A stretch of 64,000 bases of DNA from Gammaproteobacteria bacterium. Lineage in GTDB: Bacteria > Pseudomonadota > Gammaproteobacteria > Ga0077536. The stretch lies in the NCBI GenBank assembly GCA_009692365.1, contig SHZJ01000001.1, positions 62,001 through 126,000 on the forward strand, written 5' to 3'. The notes beneath the pieces are model-generated. The model did not search any database, was not told the DNA's origin, and worked only from the letters and a program-made list of their open reading frames with translations. Shown here piece by piece: positions 1 through 11,544 of this stretch; the first letter of the stretch is position 1, and each line of letters starts with the position of its first letter. The position numbers and the translations under genes were made by a program.

Positions 1-177
1 GTGGGTTTGCTGAGCGAGGCGGAGAAAACCATCTGGGCGGAGTCCAAGGTATTCGTGCGCAATGATTTGCGCCTGACGCGGCACCGTGCCAGCGCGGATG
101 CGCTGATTCTACAAGCTGCTTATCTGCGCGCCAAAGCTGCCGGGGCCGCAGCATCGAGGCGGCAAACGCTAGCGTAA
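1..177 (+). CDS. 3' end of an unrecognised protein (partial)
   Basis: An open frame runs from the left edge in frame 1 and stops at TAA 175-177, giving 58 residues that begin within or just after the true N-terminal part. The tail is alanine/arginine rich and predicted helical (AEKTIWAESKV..., then AAYLRAKAAGAAASRR). I do not recognise the family. It converges on the isochorismatase-family gene and their last 9 bases overlap. Coding is supported only by the open frame and plausible composition; a short chance frame cannot be excluded. Confidence 0.4.
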   Translation: MGLLSEAEKTIWAESKVFVRNDLRLTRHRASADALILQAAYLRAKAAGAAASRRQTLA

Positions 178-750
178 CCAGGCCTGGATGGCTTTGAACT
201 GGGGGTGGCGGGAGTCTCGCAGCCACTCAAAGACCACCGATTCCGCGCTGACCACGTTGACCCGGCACGCCCGCAGACGGTCCAGGGCGTTCTGATAATT
301 TTCCAGACGGCGCGAGCAAATGGCGTCTTCGACGACAAACACCTCCGCCCCCGTGGCTAGCAGGTCTTGCGCTGTCTGCAGCACGCAGATGTGAGCTTCC
401 ATGCCCACCACCACCACGTGGCGCCGCTCGAGGGCGGCAATCGCCGCGGGAAACCCTTCTGCATCCATACAGCTAAACGCCGTTTTGACGAAGGTTTTGC
501 AATTTTTGGGGAGGGCCTTGGCCACCATCGGGTGCGTGCTCCCCAAACCATTGGGGTACTGTTCGGTGTGGAGCACCGGCACCTCGAGCAGGGTCGCAGC
601 GCGGGCGAGCAGGGCGGTGTTTTGCAACACGCGATTAAGCACTTTGGCCGGCATCGCCTCGCCCAGTTTGCTTTGCACATCCACAATTAACAGGATCGTA
701 TTCTCGACCGCACATTTCAACGCTCCAGTGATCCGGTTGTTGCTTGCCAT
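169..750 (-). CDS. isochorismatase-family cysteine hydrolase (YcaC-like)
   Basis: Cytoplasmic alpha/beta hydrolase of the isochorismatase superfamily, about 193 residues. The expected catalytic triad is visible: Asp in LLIVDVQ, Lys in FVKTAFSC and the nucleophile Cys in GMEAHICVLQTA. The start is placed at the ATG giving MASNNRITG; an upstream in-frame ATG at 813 would add 21 arginine-rich residues and overlap the tolC stop. The substrate cannot be read from sequence, and members include nicotinamidases and hydrolases of unknown substrate. It lies 8 bp downstream of tolC on the same strand, so it may be the last gene of that transcript. Confidence 0.85.
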   Translation of the reverse strand: MASNNRITGALKCAVENTILLIVDVQSKLGEAMPAKVLNRVLQNTALLARAATLLEVPVLHTEQYPNGLGSTHPMVAKALPKNCKTFVKTAFSCMDAEGFPAAIAALERRHVVVVGMEAHICVLQTAQDLLATGAEVFVVEDAICSRRLENYQNALDRLRACRVNVVSAESVVFEWLRDSRHPQFKAIQAWLR

Positions 751-758
751 GCGAACCG

Positions 759-2138
759 CTAGCGAAGTGCCGGGGCGGTCGGGGTCGCGGCGATCACGCC
801 GGGTTTCAACCAAGAGTTAGTCAGCGCGATATCGGTGGGGGCGAGCGTGCCGGCGGCTTGTTTAAGGCGCAGTAGGTTGAGAATGTAGTCGTAGCGGGCG
901 CGCGCAAGGTCGCGTCGCGCTTGGGATAAGCCGCGTTCCGCGGTGACCACATCCACCGATGTGCGGGTGCCTACATCGAAGCCCGCCAGGGTCGATTCCA
1001 GCGCCGCCGCCGAGGAAATGACAGATTGCCCCAAGGCCTGCACCGCGCTGATTTGCGTGACCACTCCGAGGAAGGATTCACGCGCCCGGCGGTAGGTAGC
1101 CCGACGGCTACGCTCTAGTCTTTCCAGCGCGGCGGCGTGGTTATGACTGGCCTGGCGGGTTTGCGACACCACCGTGCCACCGCTATAAATTGGCACGTTC
1201 AAGCGAATGCCAATATCGCTGTGGGTCGTTTGGACGTCGCCAAATTGCCCGCCGGCGTTGTTATAGCCGTGGCTGCCGTCAATATCGATGGTGGGATAAT
1301 GCCCTGCGCTGGCGATGTCGATATCGTCTTGGGCAATGTCCGTGGCCACCAGCGCCGCCGCGACGTCGAGGTTCTGATTGATGGCGGTTTCTGTCCAGCG
1401 CGTGACGTCGTTGGGCGAGGGGCGTTCCAACGGCAGCCGGTCCCCCAGCGTCCACAGGCTGGCCGGATAATCTCCGGTGACCTCGCGGAGTCCTTCTTCC
1501 GCGTTCTGCACCGCGTTTTCCGCGGTAATGACTTGGGCCACCGCCCGGTCGTAACCGGCCTGCGCTTCTTGCACGTCGGTGATGGCGATCAAGCCCACCT
1601 CGAAGCGTTGTTTCGCCTGCTCCAGTTGCCCGCCGAGGGACTCGCGCTCGGCGCGGGCGAAGCTGAGGTCGTCCTGCGCGCCCAAGACGGCGAAGTAGCG
1701 TTCGGCCAGCCGCACCATCAAGCCCTGCCAGGCGGCATCGACTTCTAGTTGCGCCTGATGCAGCCGTTTATCGGCCTGCTGCAAGCGCACATAGCGGTCG
1801 TGGTGGTAGACCGGTTGGCGCAAGGTGATGCGGTAATCAGAGCCCTCGTAGGAGGCGGAGCGTCCAGCCGGGTCTTGCTCGGTGGTGATGTCCAGCGAAT
1901 TGGTGCTGCCCCCCACAGTGAAGGCTAGTTCGGGCTTCCACAGCAGCGCGCGGGCCTGCGGGATGTCTTCGGCGACCGCGAGCGCGTTCTCCTGCGCCTC
2001 GCGGTATTGGGGTTCGCTGAGTTCGGCGCGTTTGAGCAAATCCACGAGGTCAGCCGCCGGCGCAATGCCTCCTGCGGTAAGTAGCAAAACGGCAGTCAGC
2101 AGCCTTCGCCTAGCAGGAATTTGAGTCACGGCGACCAT
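759..2138 (-). CDS. tolC: TolC-family outer membrane efflux channel
   Basis: About 459 residues, the usual TolC length. A short N-terminal signal peptide (basic RRR, then LLTAVLLLTAGGIAPAA) precedes two coiled-coil repeats typical of OEP domains (LVDLLKRAELSEPQYREAQ...; TRWTETAINQNLDVAAALV...). It should form the trimeric outer-membrane/periplasmic exit duct for type I secretion and RND/MFS efflux. The reading frame stays open about 100 codons further upstream, but the ATG at 2138 gives a proper signal peptide. The order thiC - pcm - rhodanese - tolC resembles the thiC/tolC neighbourhood known from pseudomonads. Confidence 0.92.
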   Translation of the reverse strand: MVAVTQIPARRRLLTAVLLLTAGGIAPAADLVDLLKRAELSEPQYREAQENALAVAEDIPQARALLWKPELAFTVGGSTNSLDITTEQDPAGRSASYEGSDYRITLRQPVYHHDRYVRLQQADKRLHQAQLEVDAAWQGLMVRLAERYFAVLGAQDDLSFARAERESLGGQLEQAKQRFEVGLIAITDVQEAQAGYDRAVAQVITAENAVQNAEEGLREVTGDYPASLWTLGDRLPLERPSPNDVTRWTETAINQNLDVAAALVATDIAQDDIDIASAGHYPTIDIDGSHGYNNAGGQFGDVQTTHSDIGIRLNVPIYSGGTVVSQTRQASHNHAAALERLERSRRATYRRARESFLGVVTQISAVQALGQSVISSAAALESTLAGFDVGTRTSVDVVTAERGLSQARRDLARARYDYILNLLRLKQAAGTLAPTDIALTNSWLKPGVIAATPTAPALR

Positions 2139-2176
2139 GCGTTGCGGGCCCTGTATTGATGCAATAAAGCTGAAAT

Positions 2177-2491
2177 TTAGTAAGTAACCATGGCCGGGTC
2201 GACCTCGCGCGCCCACGCATCGATGCCGCCGGTGAGGTTGAAGACTGCCGACCAACCCTGTTCGAGCAGGTATTGCTGCGCGGCCCGACTGCGCACCCCG
2301 TGGTGGCAAATGACCACCAATGGCTGGTCGCGCGGCAAGCCGGCCGCCCGTGCGGGGAGTTCGCCCAGCGGCACATGGAGGGACCCTGGAATGTGGCACA
2401 GCGCGAACTCCCACGCTTCGCGCACATCGAGCAGCCTGCAATCGGCGGTGGGCAAGCGCAGCGCCAGCTGCTCTACGGCGAGTTCGTTCAT
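2177..2491 (-). CDS. single-domain rhodanese-like sulfurtransferase
   Basis: A single rhodanese domain of about 104 residues. The conserved entry motif LLDVREAWEF and the active-site loop VVICHHGVRSR with the persulfide-carrying Cys are present, so catalysis is plausible. I chose the ATG 4 bp after the pcm stop; an ATG at 2527 would add 12 residues and overlap pcm. It sits between pcm and tolC on the same strand, an arrangement common in gammaproteobacteria. Substrate unknown. Confidence 0.88.
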   Translation of the reverse strand: MNELAVEQLALRLPTADCRLLDVREAWEFALCHIPGSLHVPLGELPARAAGLPRDQPLVVICHHGVRSRAAQQYLLEQGWSAVFNLTGGIDAWAREVDPAMVTY

Positions 2492-2495
2492 GCCT

Positions 2496-3155
2496 TCAAA
2501 AAGCGAAACGGGGTATGGGCTCGGCACCTACTAGCGGTTCTAGTTCGGTTTCAAACAGCGACTCTACGGTGTAGGTCTGCGCACTCGTGCGGGTGACCAG
2601 CAGGGCTTCCATGGCGTGGCCTTGTCCCACCACCGCGAATAACCGCCCGCCGGTGGCCAACTGGGACTCCAGTTCGACACTCCGGCGCATGAGCGCGCCG
2701 GTCACGGCGATCACATCGAACGGTCCGCGGGTGGGCGCCCCACTGAGGCCGTCGCCGGCGATGCTCGTGATATTGACCGCAGCGCGCGCCCGGAAGCGGC
2801 GCTGCGCCAAGGCCGCGAGCGCGGGGTCAATCTCGTAGGTCAAGACATTGCGCGCGAAGTGCGCCAGCAGGGCGGTGACATAGCCGCTACCGGTCCCAAT
2901 CTCGAGCGCGCGCTCGCCGGCCGCCGGATTGAGTGCTTGCACCATTCGAGCCTCGACCCGCGGGTGCATCATGAATTGCCCGTTCCCAAGGGGAATGCGG
3001 GTGTCGCAGTAGGCCAGTTGACGGAAATCGTCGGGCACGAAGCCGTCCCGCGGGAGGTCTAGCAGCGCATCCAGAAGGCCTTGGTCTAGGACATCCCACG
3101 TTCTAATTTGCTGTTCAACCATGTTGAACCGGGCTTGCTGAAAATCCATGGTCAT
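2496..3155 (-). CDS. pcm: protein-L-isoaspartate O-methyltransferase family
   Basis: SAM-dependent methyltransferase of 219 residues. Motif I is ALEIGTGSGYVTALLA, the preceding acceptor-side segment is MMHPRVEARMVQAL, and motif II is near YEIDPALAALAQRR. Family members repair isoaspartyl residues by methylating their alpha-carboxyl. In this tolC/rhodanese-linked subfamily repair activity has not always been shown, so the substrate assignment is by family. Two ATGs 6 bp apart (3155 and 3149) could each be the start. Confidence 0.85.
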   Translation of the reverse strand: MTMDFQQARFNMVEQQIRTWDVLDQGLLDALLDLPRDGFVPDDFRQLAYCDTRIPLGNGQFMMHPRVEARMVQALNPAAGERALEIGTGSGYVTALLAHFARNVLTYEIDPALAALAQRRFRARAAVNITSIAGDGLSGAPTRGPFDVIAVTGALMRRSVELESQLATGGRLFAVVGQGHAMEALLVTRTSAQTYTVESLFETELEPLVGAEPIPRFAF

Positions 3156-3263
3156 TAGCGGTACTCGCGAGCGTTTTTAAGGCTAGGAATCGGACCCAGA
3201 GTGGGTCGCGCAGAAGCCTAGGATAGGCGCAGAATAATACGCTATAGTCGCTGAAGCGACAGC

Positions 3264-5341
<2,078 letters not shown>

Positions 5342-5349
5342 CGGGCGGT

Positions 5350-6357
5350 TCAGCCCTCGGCGGCGTGCCGCGCGGGGCTGCCGGCGCGGGCGCGCAGGGC
5401 CTCCTCGATGAGGACCCGCGCATCGCGCGCGTGCGGCCCCACTTCGCTGAGCCAGCGCCGCCAGTCGCGCGCGCCGGGCTGGCCGGCGAAGAGCCCGAGC
5501 AGGTGCCGGGTCATCTGACGCAAGGCCACGCCAGCCTTGAGTTCCCGCTCCAGATAGGGCAGAAAAGCCGCAAGTGCCGAGGCCTCCGTGTGCGCCGGCC
5601 GAGCCTCGCTGAATAATTCTGCATCCACCGTCTGTAACAGCATGGGGTGGTCGTAGGCCGCACGCCCCAGCATTACCCCATCCACCTGCGCCAGCTGCGC
5701 GGTGGCCGCCGCGAGGGTGGTCACGCCGCCGTTTACCACAATGTGGAGCGCCGGAAAGTCCCGCTTGATGCGATGCACGCGCGCGTGGTCTAGCAGCGGA
5801 ATCAGCCGATTGTCGCGCGTATTGAGCCCCAGAATGGCCTTGCGGGCATGGAGGATAACGACCTTGCAGCCGGCGTTAGCAATCCCCTCGACCAGACCCG
5901 CGAGATGCTCGTAGCTGTCGTGTGCGTCCACACCCAAGCGCGTCTTGACCGTCACGGGGACGCTGACCGCCGCGCTCATGGCGGCCACGCACTCTGCCAC
6001 CAGCCGCGGTTCGGCGATTAAACAGGCGCCAAATTTACCAGCTTGCACGCGGTCGCTAGGGCAACCCAGGTTGAGATTGATTTCGTCATAACCGGCCGCG
6101 GCACCCAGGGCCGACGCCACGGCCAGTTCTTGCGGGTCGCTGCCGCCTAGTTGCAGGGCCACGGGAGACTCTAGTGGGTCGTGCCGCAGGAGTTTTTCGG
6201 CATCCCCATGGGTCAGGGCTGCGGCCACCAGCATTTCGGTATAAAGGCGCGCTCGCCGCGACAGGAGGCGGGCAAAATATCGGTAGTGGCGGTCGGTACA
6301 ACCCATCATGGGCGCCACGCAAAAGCGCCAATCGGAGGGCGGCTGAGCGGCGCTCAT
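5350..6357 (-). CDS. dusA: tRNA-dihydrouridine(20/20a) synthase DusA
   Basis: FMN-dependent TIM-barrel enzyme of 335 residues reducing uridines 20/20a in the tRNA D-loop with NADPH. Visible motifs: CVAPMMGCTDRHYR at the N-terminus, NLNLGCPSDRVQ with the catalytic Cys, VTVKTRLGVD, and HARKAILGLNTRDNR, which is characteristic of the DusA subgroup. Its start overlaps the mutH stop by 4 bases (ATGA), so the two are probably translated from one message. Confidence 0.95.
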   Translation of the reverse strand: MSAAQPPSDWRFCVAPMMGCTDRHYRYFARLLSRRARLYTEMLVAAALTHGDAEKLLRHDPLESPVALQLGGSDPQELAVASALGAAAGYDEINLNLGCPSDRVQAGKFGACLIAEPRLVAECVAAMSAAVSVPVTVKTRLGVDAHDSYEHLAGLVEGIANAGCKVVILHARKAILGLNTRDNRLIPLLDHARVHRIKRDFPALHIVVNGGVTTLAAATAQLAQVDGVMLGRAAYDHPMLLQTVDAELFSEARPAHTEASALAAFLPYLERELKAGVALRQMTRHLLGLFAGQPGARDWRRWLSEVGPHARDARVLIEEALRARAGSPARHAAEG

Positions 6358-7049
6358 GCGCCCGCCGCTGCTGCTGCCGTTAAGCCGCTAGCCAAGACCG
6401 CCCGCGTAAAGCGCGCCCGGAGATAGAAACCTCTGGGCAAGTCGGCGCTGGGTGCGCCGCGCTCGTCGGCGCTCGGCGCCAGCGCACGCGCATGCGCCGC
6501 TTTCGGACGAATCTGTAAAAACCGGCCCAGTCGCGCGTCTAATTGGCTCATTTGACCGGTGGCCAGCAACGTCATTAGTTCTTCCCAGTCGGCCCGCAAC
6601 TGCGCTAAATCCGCCGCACTGGGGCTCCACAACACCGGCCAGCCGATGCGCCGCTGGGCCGGCCCCACGCCCACCCCGCTTTCGAGTGGGATCCACAGCA
6701 CGCGGGCGAGTTTGCGGCGGGCCAGAGAATCCTCCCAGCGGGCGCCGCTGGCATTGCGCAGCGGCGCAATGCATAGATAAGTCGATTCGCGCGGCACCCC
6801 GGTGGGGTCGACGGGAATCGTTTTGAGTTCGACCCCCAACCCCGTGAAGTCCGGCGCGGGTCGTGAGCCGGCGTCTGCACCCAACGCAATTTCCAGCAGC
6901 ACGCCGGCAAATCCTTTGGCGCGCCGCGGTTCGGTGGGCACGACGAGCGCGCAGTCACGGGCTAAGCCGCCGATGGTGAGTCCGGCCAGCGCTTGGGCGC
7001 GCTGCAGTAGTTCGGCTTCCGAGCGCGGTGGGGACGCGCGGCTACTCAT
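6354..7049 (-). CDS. mutH: DNA mismatch repair endonuclease MutH
   Basis: 231-residue Sau3AI/MutH-type nuclease that nicks the unmethylated strand at hemimethylated GATC under MutL control. The catalytic block is visible as FTGLGVELKTIPV (D...ExK), followed by the conserved STYLCIAPL and WEDS segments. MutH implies Dam methylation and methyl-directed repair, which is confined to part of the Gammaproteobacteria and so is a useful taxonomic clue. The protein has an alanine-rich C-terminal tail. It overlaps glnD upstream by 8 bases and dusA downstream by 4. Confidence 0.95.
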   Translation of the reverse strand: MSSRASPPRSEAELLQRAQALAGLTIGGLARDCALVVPTEPRRAKGFAGVLLEIALGADAGSRPAPDFTGLGVELKTIPVDPTGVPRESTYLCIAPLRNASGARWEDSLARRKLARVLWIPLESGVGVGPAQRRIGWPVLWSPSAADLAQLRADWEELMTLLATGQMSQLDARLGRFLQIRPKAAHARALAPSADERGAPSADLPRGFYLRARFTRAVLASGLTAAAAAGA

Positions 7050-9606
7050 TGAGCGCGGCGAGGATTTCCTCGCGCAGGGCGGCCTGCCTATCGACGTCAG
7101 CCAGTGGCTGGTTATGCAAGTCAGTGATTTGGAAATAATCTTCGGCGCGCTCTCCGATCGTTGAAATCCGTGCGTCGTGCAGCCGAATGCCTTGATTTTG
7201 CATCGCCCGCCCCACCAGCGACAGAAAGCCCGGACGGTCGGTAGCGATGACTTCCATCACCGTGCGTTCGTTGGTTTGGTCGCTCAAAAACGTGACCGCG
7301 GCCGGCGCGCTGAAATTGCGCAGCCGCCGATTAAGCCCCGGGGCACTGCGCGCGGCGGGGATTTCGCGGGTGCGTAAAGCGGAGCGCAAACGGCTTTGAA
7401 TATCGTGGCTGCGCTCGGAATCGGTGACGATGCTGCGACTTTCCGCGTCGAGGACGATGAAGGTATCTAGGGTGTACCCCGCCGTGGAGGTGATGATTCG
7501 CGCGTCTTGCACGTCTAAGCGTAGACGGTCGAGCGTCGCGGCCGCGATCGCAAACAGATAATCCACGTTCTCGGCGTGAATAAACACCGAAGTGCCGCCT
7601 AAGTTATCGAAATTACGCAGCGCAATGACCGGCAGTTCATCCGCGTCGGCGCCCAGAATGACGGCGCTGTGCCACGCCACTTCTATCGGGCGATGGCGCA
7701 GGAAATATTCCTCGCTGAGGGTGCTCCATAACAGCGCCACCGCGTGCTCGGGGTAGGTGCTGCTGGGGAGTAGCTTACGGGCTTCTTGGCGGGTGCTCTC
7801 GGTGCGCTCGCCGCGTCCAAGACTGAGTTCGGCGCCGCTGCGCAGCGCGCGCAAGGTGCCCAGATATAGTTCAAAAATCAGCGAACGCTTCCAGCTGGTC
7901 CACAGCTGCGGGTTGGTGCCACGGATGTCCGCGATGGTCAACAAAAAGAGGTAGTCGAGCCGCGTCTCATTGCCCACCCGCACCGCGAATTTTTTAAGCA
8001 CCTCAGGGTCGTAAATATCCTCGCGCTGCGAGGTGGCAGACATCATCAGGTGGTGCTGCACCAGCCAACGCACCAAGTTGCTATCGTATTGGCTCAGCCC
8101 ATGGTTTTGGCAGAATGCGGCGGCTTCTTCGGCGCCCAGTTCGCTGTGGTCTTGACCGCTGCCTTTGCCAACATCGTGGTAGAGCCCAGCGATGTATAAG
8201 AGCTCGAGCTTCGGGATTTTTTCGATCGCCTGCCGGACGAGCCCCGGTTGGTCGTCGTCGGTTAGCGGATAGGAAAAACGCCGCATCGTTTGCACCACGA
8301 ACAACAGGTGCTCATCGACGGTATAAACGTGAAAGAGGTCGAACTGCATAAGGCCTTCGATACGCGCGAACTCCGGCAGATACGCGGCGAGCACACCATA
8401 GCGATGCATGCGCAGGAGTTCGTGGCCGACGCGGCGGGGCTGGCGGATGATTTCCATGAACAAGCTGCGCGCGCGGATGTCGCGGCGAAAGGTTTCATTG
8501 ACCAGATGCAGGTTCTCGCGGATCACGCGGATGGTGCTGGCGCGCACGCCTTTAATCCAAGGATTGCGCTGCATCAGCAAGAAAATTTCGAGCAAGGCCG
8601 GCGGGGTGCGCTTGAAGACTTGGTCGTTTACCGCCTCGATATAGCTCCCGCGCAATTGGAAACGCCGGTTCAGGGGGGTGGCGCGGGCTTCGCGCTCACC
8701 CTGGATAATGGCTTCCTGGAACAAGCCGAGCAGCATTTCGTTGAGGCGTCCGAGCTCGCGCACGGTGCGGTAAAATCCTCGCATGAACTGCTCGACCGCG
8801 CGGTTATGCGATGCATCGATAAACCCAAAGACCTCTGAGACTCGCCGCTGGTAGTCAAACAGCAAGCGGTCTTCGCGCCGGCCCGCCAGGAAATGCAGCG
8901 CGCAGCGGATGCGCCACAGGTGGTCGCGGCCGCGCACGAGCGCGCGATACTCCTCGGCGGTCAGAAAACCATTGTCGATGAGGCCCTGCAGGCCGGCTGT
9001 TTTGAAATGTCGGTTGGCTACCCAGGCAATACTCTGGATATCGCGTAATCCACCGGGGCTTTCCTTAATGTTGGGCTCGAGTTGCTGGAAGGCGTCGTTA
9101 TAGCGCTGGTGACGCTGTTCCTGCTCCGATATTTTGGCCGTAAAGAATTGGTCGACGGGCCACAGATGGGCGACGTCAGTGGCCTCGCGCACCGTCTCGA
9201 GCAGCGCGCTGGGGCCCGCCACCAGACGCGCTTCCATCAGATTCGTCATGACCGTGATATCCCCGGCCGCCGCACTCACGCACTCTGCGATCGAGCGCAC
9301 GCTATGGCCAACTTCCAGACCGATGTCCCACAGAAAGGTGACGAAGCTTTCGACCAGTACCTGGGTCGCGGCGTCCAGCGGTGGGCCGAGCACGATGCAC
9401 AAATCCACATCCGAATGCGGCAGCAATTCTCCCCGACCGTAGCCGCCGACGGCCAACAGGGCGTGGCCACTTTCCTGCAGCCTCCAGCGACGCCATGCTC
9501 TGATCATGAGTTCATCGATGAAGGCTGCGCGCAGGCCGACAATTTCGTCGGCCGCAGCGCCGCCAAAGAAACGCTGCTTGAGTCGCTCGTTGGCTTGGGC
9601 TAGCAC
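7042..9606 (-). CDS. glnD: [protein-PII] uridylyltransferase/uridylyl-removing enzyme GlnD
   Basis: Nitrogen sensor that uridylylates and deuridylylates PII in response to glutamine. Domains in order: nucleotidyltransferase (GGYGRGE at residues 54-60, SDVD at 65-68), HD domain (YHDVGKGSGQDHSELG) and two C-terminal ACT domains (VMEVIATDRPGFLSLVGRAM at the last). The GTG start at 9606 probably truncates the protein: the same frame continues upstream for about 36 codons with GlnD-like sequence (EETLEQALDFDALEAAF) but contains no ATG, GTG or TTG before it runs into map. The true start is therefore uncertain. Confidence 0.94.
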   Translation of the reverse strand: MLAQANERLKQRFFGGAAADEIVGLRAAFIDELMIRAWRRWRLQESGHALLAVGGYGRGELLPHSDVDLCIVLGPPLDAATQVLVESFVTFLWDIGLEVGHSVRSIAECVSAAAGDITVMTNLMEARLVAGPSALLETVREATDVAHLWPVDQFFTAKISEQEQRHQRYNDAFQQLEPNIKESPGGLRDIQSIAWVANRHFKTAGLQGLIDNGFLTAEEYRALVRGRDHLWRIRCALHFLAGRREDRLLFDYQRRVSEVFGFIDASHNRAVEQFMRGFYRTVRELGRLNEMLLGLFQEAIIQGEREARATPLNRRFQLRGSYIEAVNDQVFKRTPPALLEIFLLMQRNPWIKGVRASTIRVIRENLHLVNETFRRDIRARSLFMEIIRQPRRVGHELLRMHRYGVLAAYLPEFARIEGLMQFDLFHVYTVDEHLLFVVQTMRRFSYPLTDDDQPGLVRQAIEKIPKLELLYIAGLYHDVGKGSGQDHSELGAEEAAAFCQNHGLSQYDSNLVRWLVQHHLMMSATSQREDIYDPEVLKKFAVRVGNETRLDYLFLLTIADIRGTNPQLWTSWKRSLIFELYLGTLRALRSGAELSLGRGERTESTRQEARKLLPSSTYPEHAVALLWSTLSEEYFLRHRPIEVAWHSAVILGADADELPVIALRNFDNLGGTSVFIHAENVDYLFAIAAATLDRLRLDVQDARIITSTAGYTLDTFIVLDAESRSIVTDSERSHDIQSRLRSALRTREIPAARSAPGLNRRLRNFSAPAAVTFLSDQTNERTVMEVIATDRPGFLSLVGRAMQNQGIRLHDARISTIGERAEDYFQITDLHNQPLADVDRQAALREEILAALNE

Positions 9607-9697
9607 CGCCCGACAGGCGCTGACGACGAGCAGCGGGCGGCCGTCTCCGAACGCCGCTTCCAGCGCGTCGAAGTCGAGTGCCTGCTCGAGAGTTTCT

Positions 9698-10501
9698 TCA
9701 GCTAGCTTGATAACGAAATTCTTCCACCGGCAGTTTGAAATCTTCGTTGCCGCGGGCGGTGAGCACCTCGTGGCCCTCGGCCGTCACCAGCACGGTGTGT
9801 TCCCACTGGGCGGACAGGCTGTGGTCTTTAGTCACCACCGTCCAGCCGTCAGGGAGTAGGCGCACGTGGCGCTTGCCAGCGTTAATCATCGGCTCGATGG
9901 TGAAGGTCATGCCGGCTTGTAACACATAGCCCGTGCCCGGCTGGCCGTAATGCAGCACCTGCGGGTCCTCATGGAAGACCCTGCCGATGCCGTGCCCGCA
10001 GTATTCTCGGACCACCGAATAGTGTCTGGCCTCGGCATGCTGCGCAATGGCCCAACCGATGTCCCCAAGGCGGGCCCCGGGGCGCACTAGCGCGATACCG
10101 AGGCGCAGACATTCGTAGGCGGTGGCCATCAGGCGTTGGGCTTTGATGGAGGTGTTGCCGACCTGAAACATCATGCTGGTGTCGCCGTGGAAGCCATCTT
10201 TGATGACGGTGATGTCGACGTTGACCACATCGCCTTCTTTCAAACGTTTCTCGTTCGGGATGCCGTGGCAAATCACATGATTGATCGAGGTACAGATGGA
10301 TTTGGGGAACCCGTGGTAGTTCAGGGGTGCCGGCACGGCCTGCTGGTGCTCCACAATATACTGGTGGCACCGGCGATCGAGCTCATCGGTGGTGACGCCC
10401 GGCACTACGTGCGGTTCGATCATCTCCAACACCTCGGCCGCCAGCCGGCCGGCGGTCCGCATTTTTTCTATTTCAACCGGAGTCTTGAAGGTAACTGGCA
10501 T
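9698..10501 (-). CDS. map: methionine aminopeptidase type I
   Basis: 267-residue type I MetAP that removes the initiator methionine. The dinuclear metal ligands are visible: Asp in VNVDITV, Asp in GDTSMMF, His in CGHGIG, Glu in TIEPMI and Glu in QWEHTVLV. The start MPVTFKTPVEIEKMR fits the family; the frame extends 36 codons upstream without homology. It is divergent from rpsB across a 182-bp spacer, the usual proteobacterial arrangement. Confidence 0.97.
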   Translation of the reverse strand: MPVTFKTPVEIEKMRTAGRLAAEVLEMIEPHVVPGVTTDELDRRCHQYIVEHQQAVPAPLNYHGFPKSICTSINHVICHGIPNEKRLKEGDVVNVDITVIKDGFHGDTSMMFQVGNTSIKAQRLMATAYECLRLGIALVRPGARLGDIGWAIAQHAEARHYSVVREYCGHGIGRVFHEDPQVLHYGQPGTGYVLQAGMTFTIEPMINAGKRHVRLLPDGWTVVTKDHSLSAQWEHTVLVTAEGHEVLTARGNEDFKLPVEEFRYQAS

Positions 10502-10521
10502 CAGTGCTTGAGTCCAACTCG

Positions 10522-10550
10522 TTGTTGTGGCTGGTGTTCCATGGTATAAA
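10522..10550 (+). promoter_or_regulatory. putative sigma70 promoter of the rpsB operon
   Basis: TTGTTG (10522-10527), a 17-bp spacer and TATAAA (10545-10550) form a good sigma70 promoter, followed directly by a GC-rich discriminator (GCGCGCGCC). Such discriminators are typical of stringently controlled ribosomal promoters. A leader of about 125 nt to the rpsB start would result, long enough for S2 autoregulation, although I could not establish a specific fold. Confidence 0.65.
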
Positions 10551-10683
10551 GCGCGCGCCTTCAGGGCAACCAAAAAAACCTCGAAAACACTCCACACACG
10601 CATCGTCAACTGGGGCCCGGGTGTCCGCTTAACGCGGATCGGTCACCGGGATGCGTGGAGGATTAACCCACACAGGAGCTCCT

Positions 10684-11544
10684 ATGACAGACGTTTCCAT
10701 GCGCCAGATGCTCGAAGCTGGCGTGCACTTTGGTCATCAGACCCGTTTCTGGCACCCCAAGATGGCACCGTACATCTTCGGGGAGCGAAACAAAATCCAT
10801 ATCATCAATCTTGAAAAAACCCTGCCGTTGTTCAACGACGCCATGAATTTCGTCGGGCGGCTGGCCGCCAAGCATGGCAAGGTGCTGTTTGTGGGCACCA
10901 AGCGCGCGGCCCAAGACGTCGTGGAACGCGAGGCCCAACGCTGTGGCATGCCCTACGTCAACCGCCGCTGGTTGGGCGGCATGCTCACCAATTTCAAGAC
11001 GGTCAAGCAATCGATCAAGCGCCTGAAAGAGCTTGAAGACACCATCAATAACGGCGGTTTAGAGCGCGTTTCGAAGCGCGAAGGGCTGCAGTTACGCCGC
11101 GAATACGCCAAACTCAATCACGGCCTGGCCGGCATCAAAGATATGGAGCGGCTGCCCGATGCGCTGTTCATCATCGATGTGGGTTTCGAGAAAATTGCCA
11201 TCGCCGAAGCGGTCAAATTGAAGATCCCGGTGGTCGCGGTGGTCGATACCAACAGCAAGCCGGACGACGTGGCCTACGTTATTCCGGGCAACGATGATTC
11301 CCTTAGCGCCATCAGCCTGTACGCCACAGCGGCCGCCGACGCGGTACTGGATGCCCGCATGACGCTCACCACGGCGACCGGCGGCGAGGATGACTTTGTG
11401 GAACTGGACGCCAGCGGTGCACCCATGGAGCGCAGCGGTGCCGAGCGTTCGCCGGAAGGGGATGACGCGGCCCGCCGAAACGCCCGCAAGCCCCTGCCGG
11501 GCAAGAAAAAAGTGGTCCGCCGAGACGGGCCAGGCAAAAGCTAA
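10684..11544 (+). CDS. rpsB: 30S ribosomal protein S2
   Basis: 286 residues beginning [21 protein letters not shown], with the S2 signatures [10 protein letters not shown] and [15 protein letters not shown]. The start has an AGGAG ribosome site 5-9 bases upstream. The conserved core ends near residue 235; the last 50 or so residues are an extra, charged, proline/arginine-rich tail not found in the 241-residue E. coli protein. First gene of the rpsB-tsf-pyrH-frr series. Confidence 0.97.
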   Translation: MTDVSMRQMLEAGVHFGHQTRFWHPKMAPYIFGERNKIHIINLEKTLPLFNDAMNFVGRLAAKHGKVLFVGTKRAAQDVVEREAQRCGMPYVNRRWLGGMLTNFKTVKQSIKRLKELEDTINNGGLERVSKREGLQLRREYAKLNHGLAGIKDMERLPDALFIIDVGFEKIAIAEAVKLKIPVVAVVDTNSKPDDVAYVIPGNDDSLSAISLYATAAADAVLDARMTLTTATGGEDDFVELDASGAPMERSGAERSPEGDDAARRNARKPLPGKKKVVRRDGPGKS

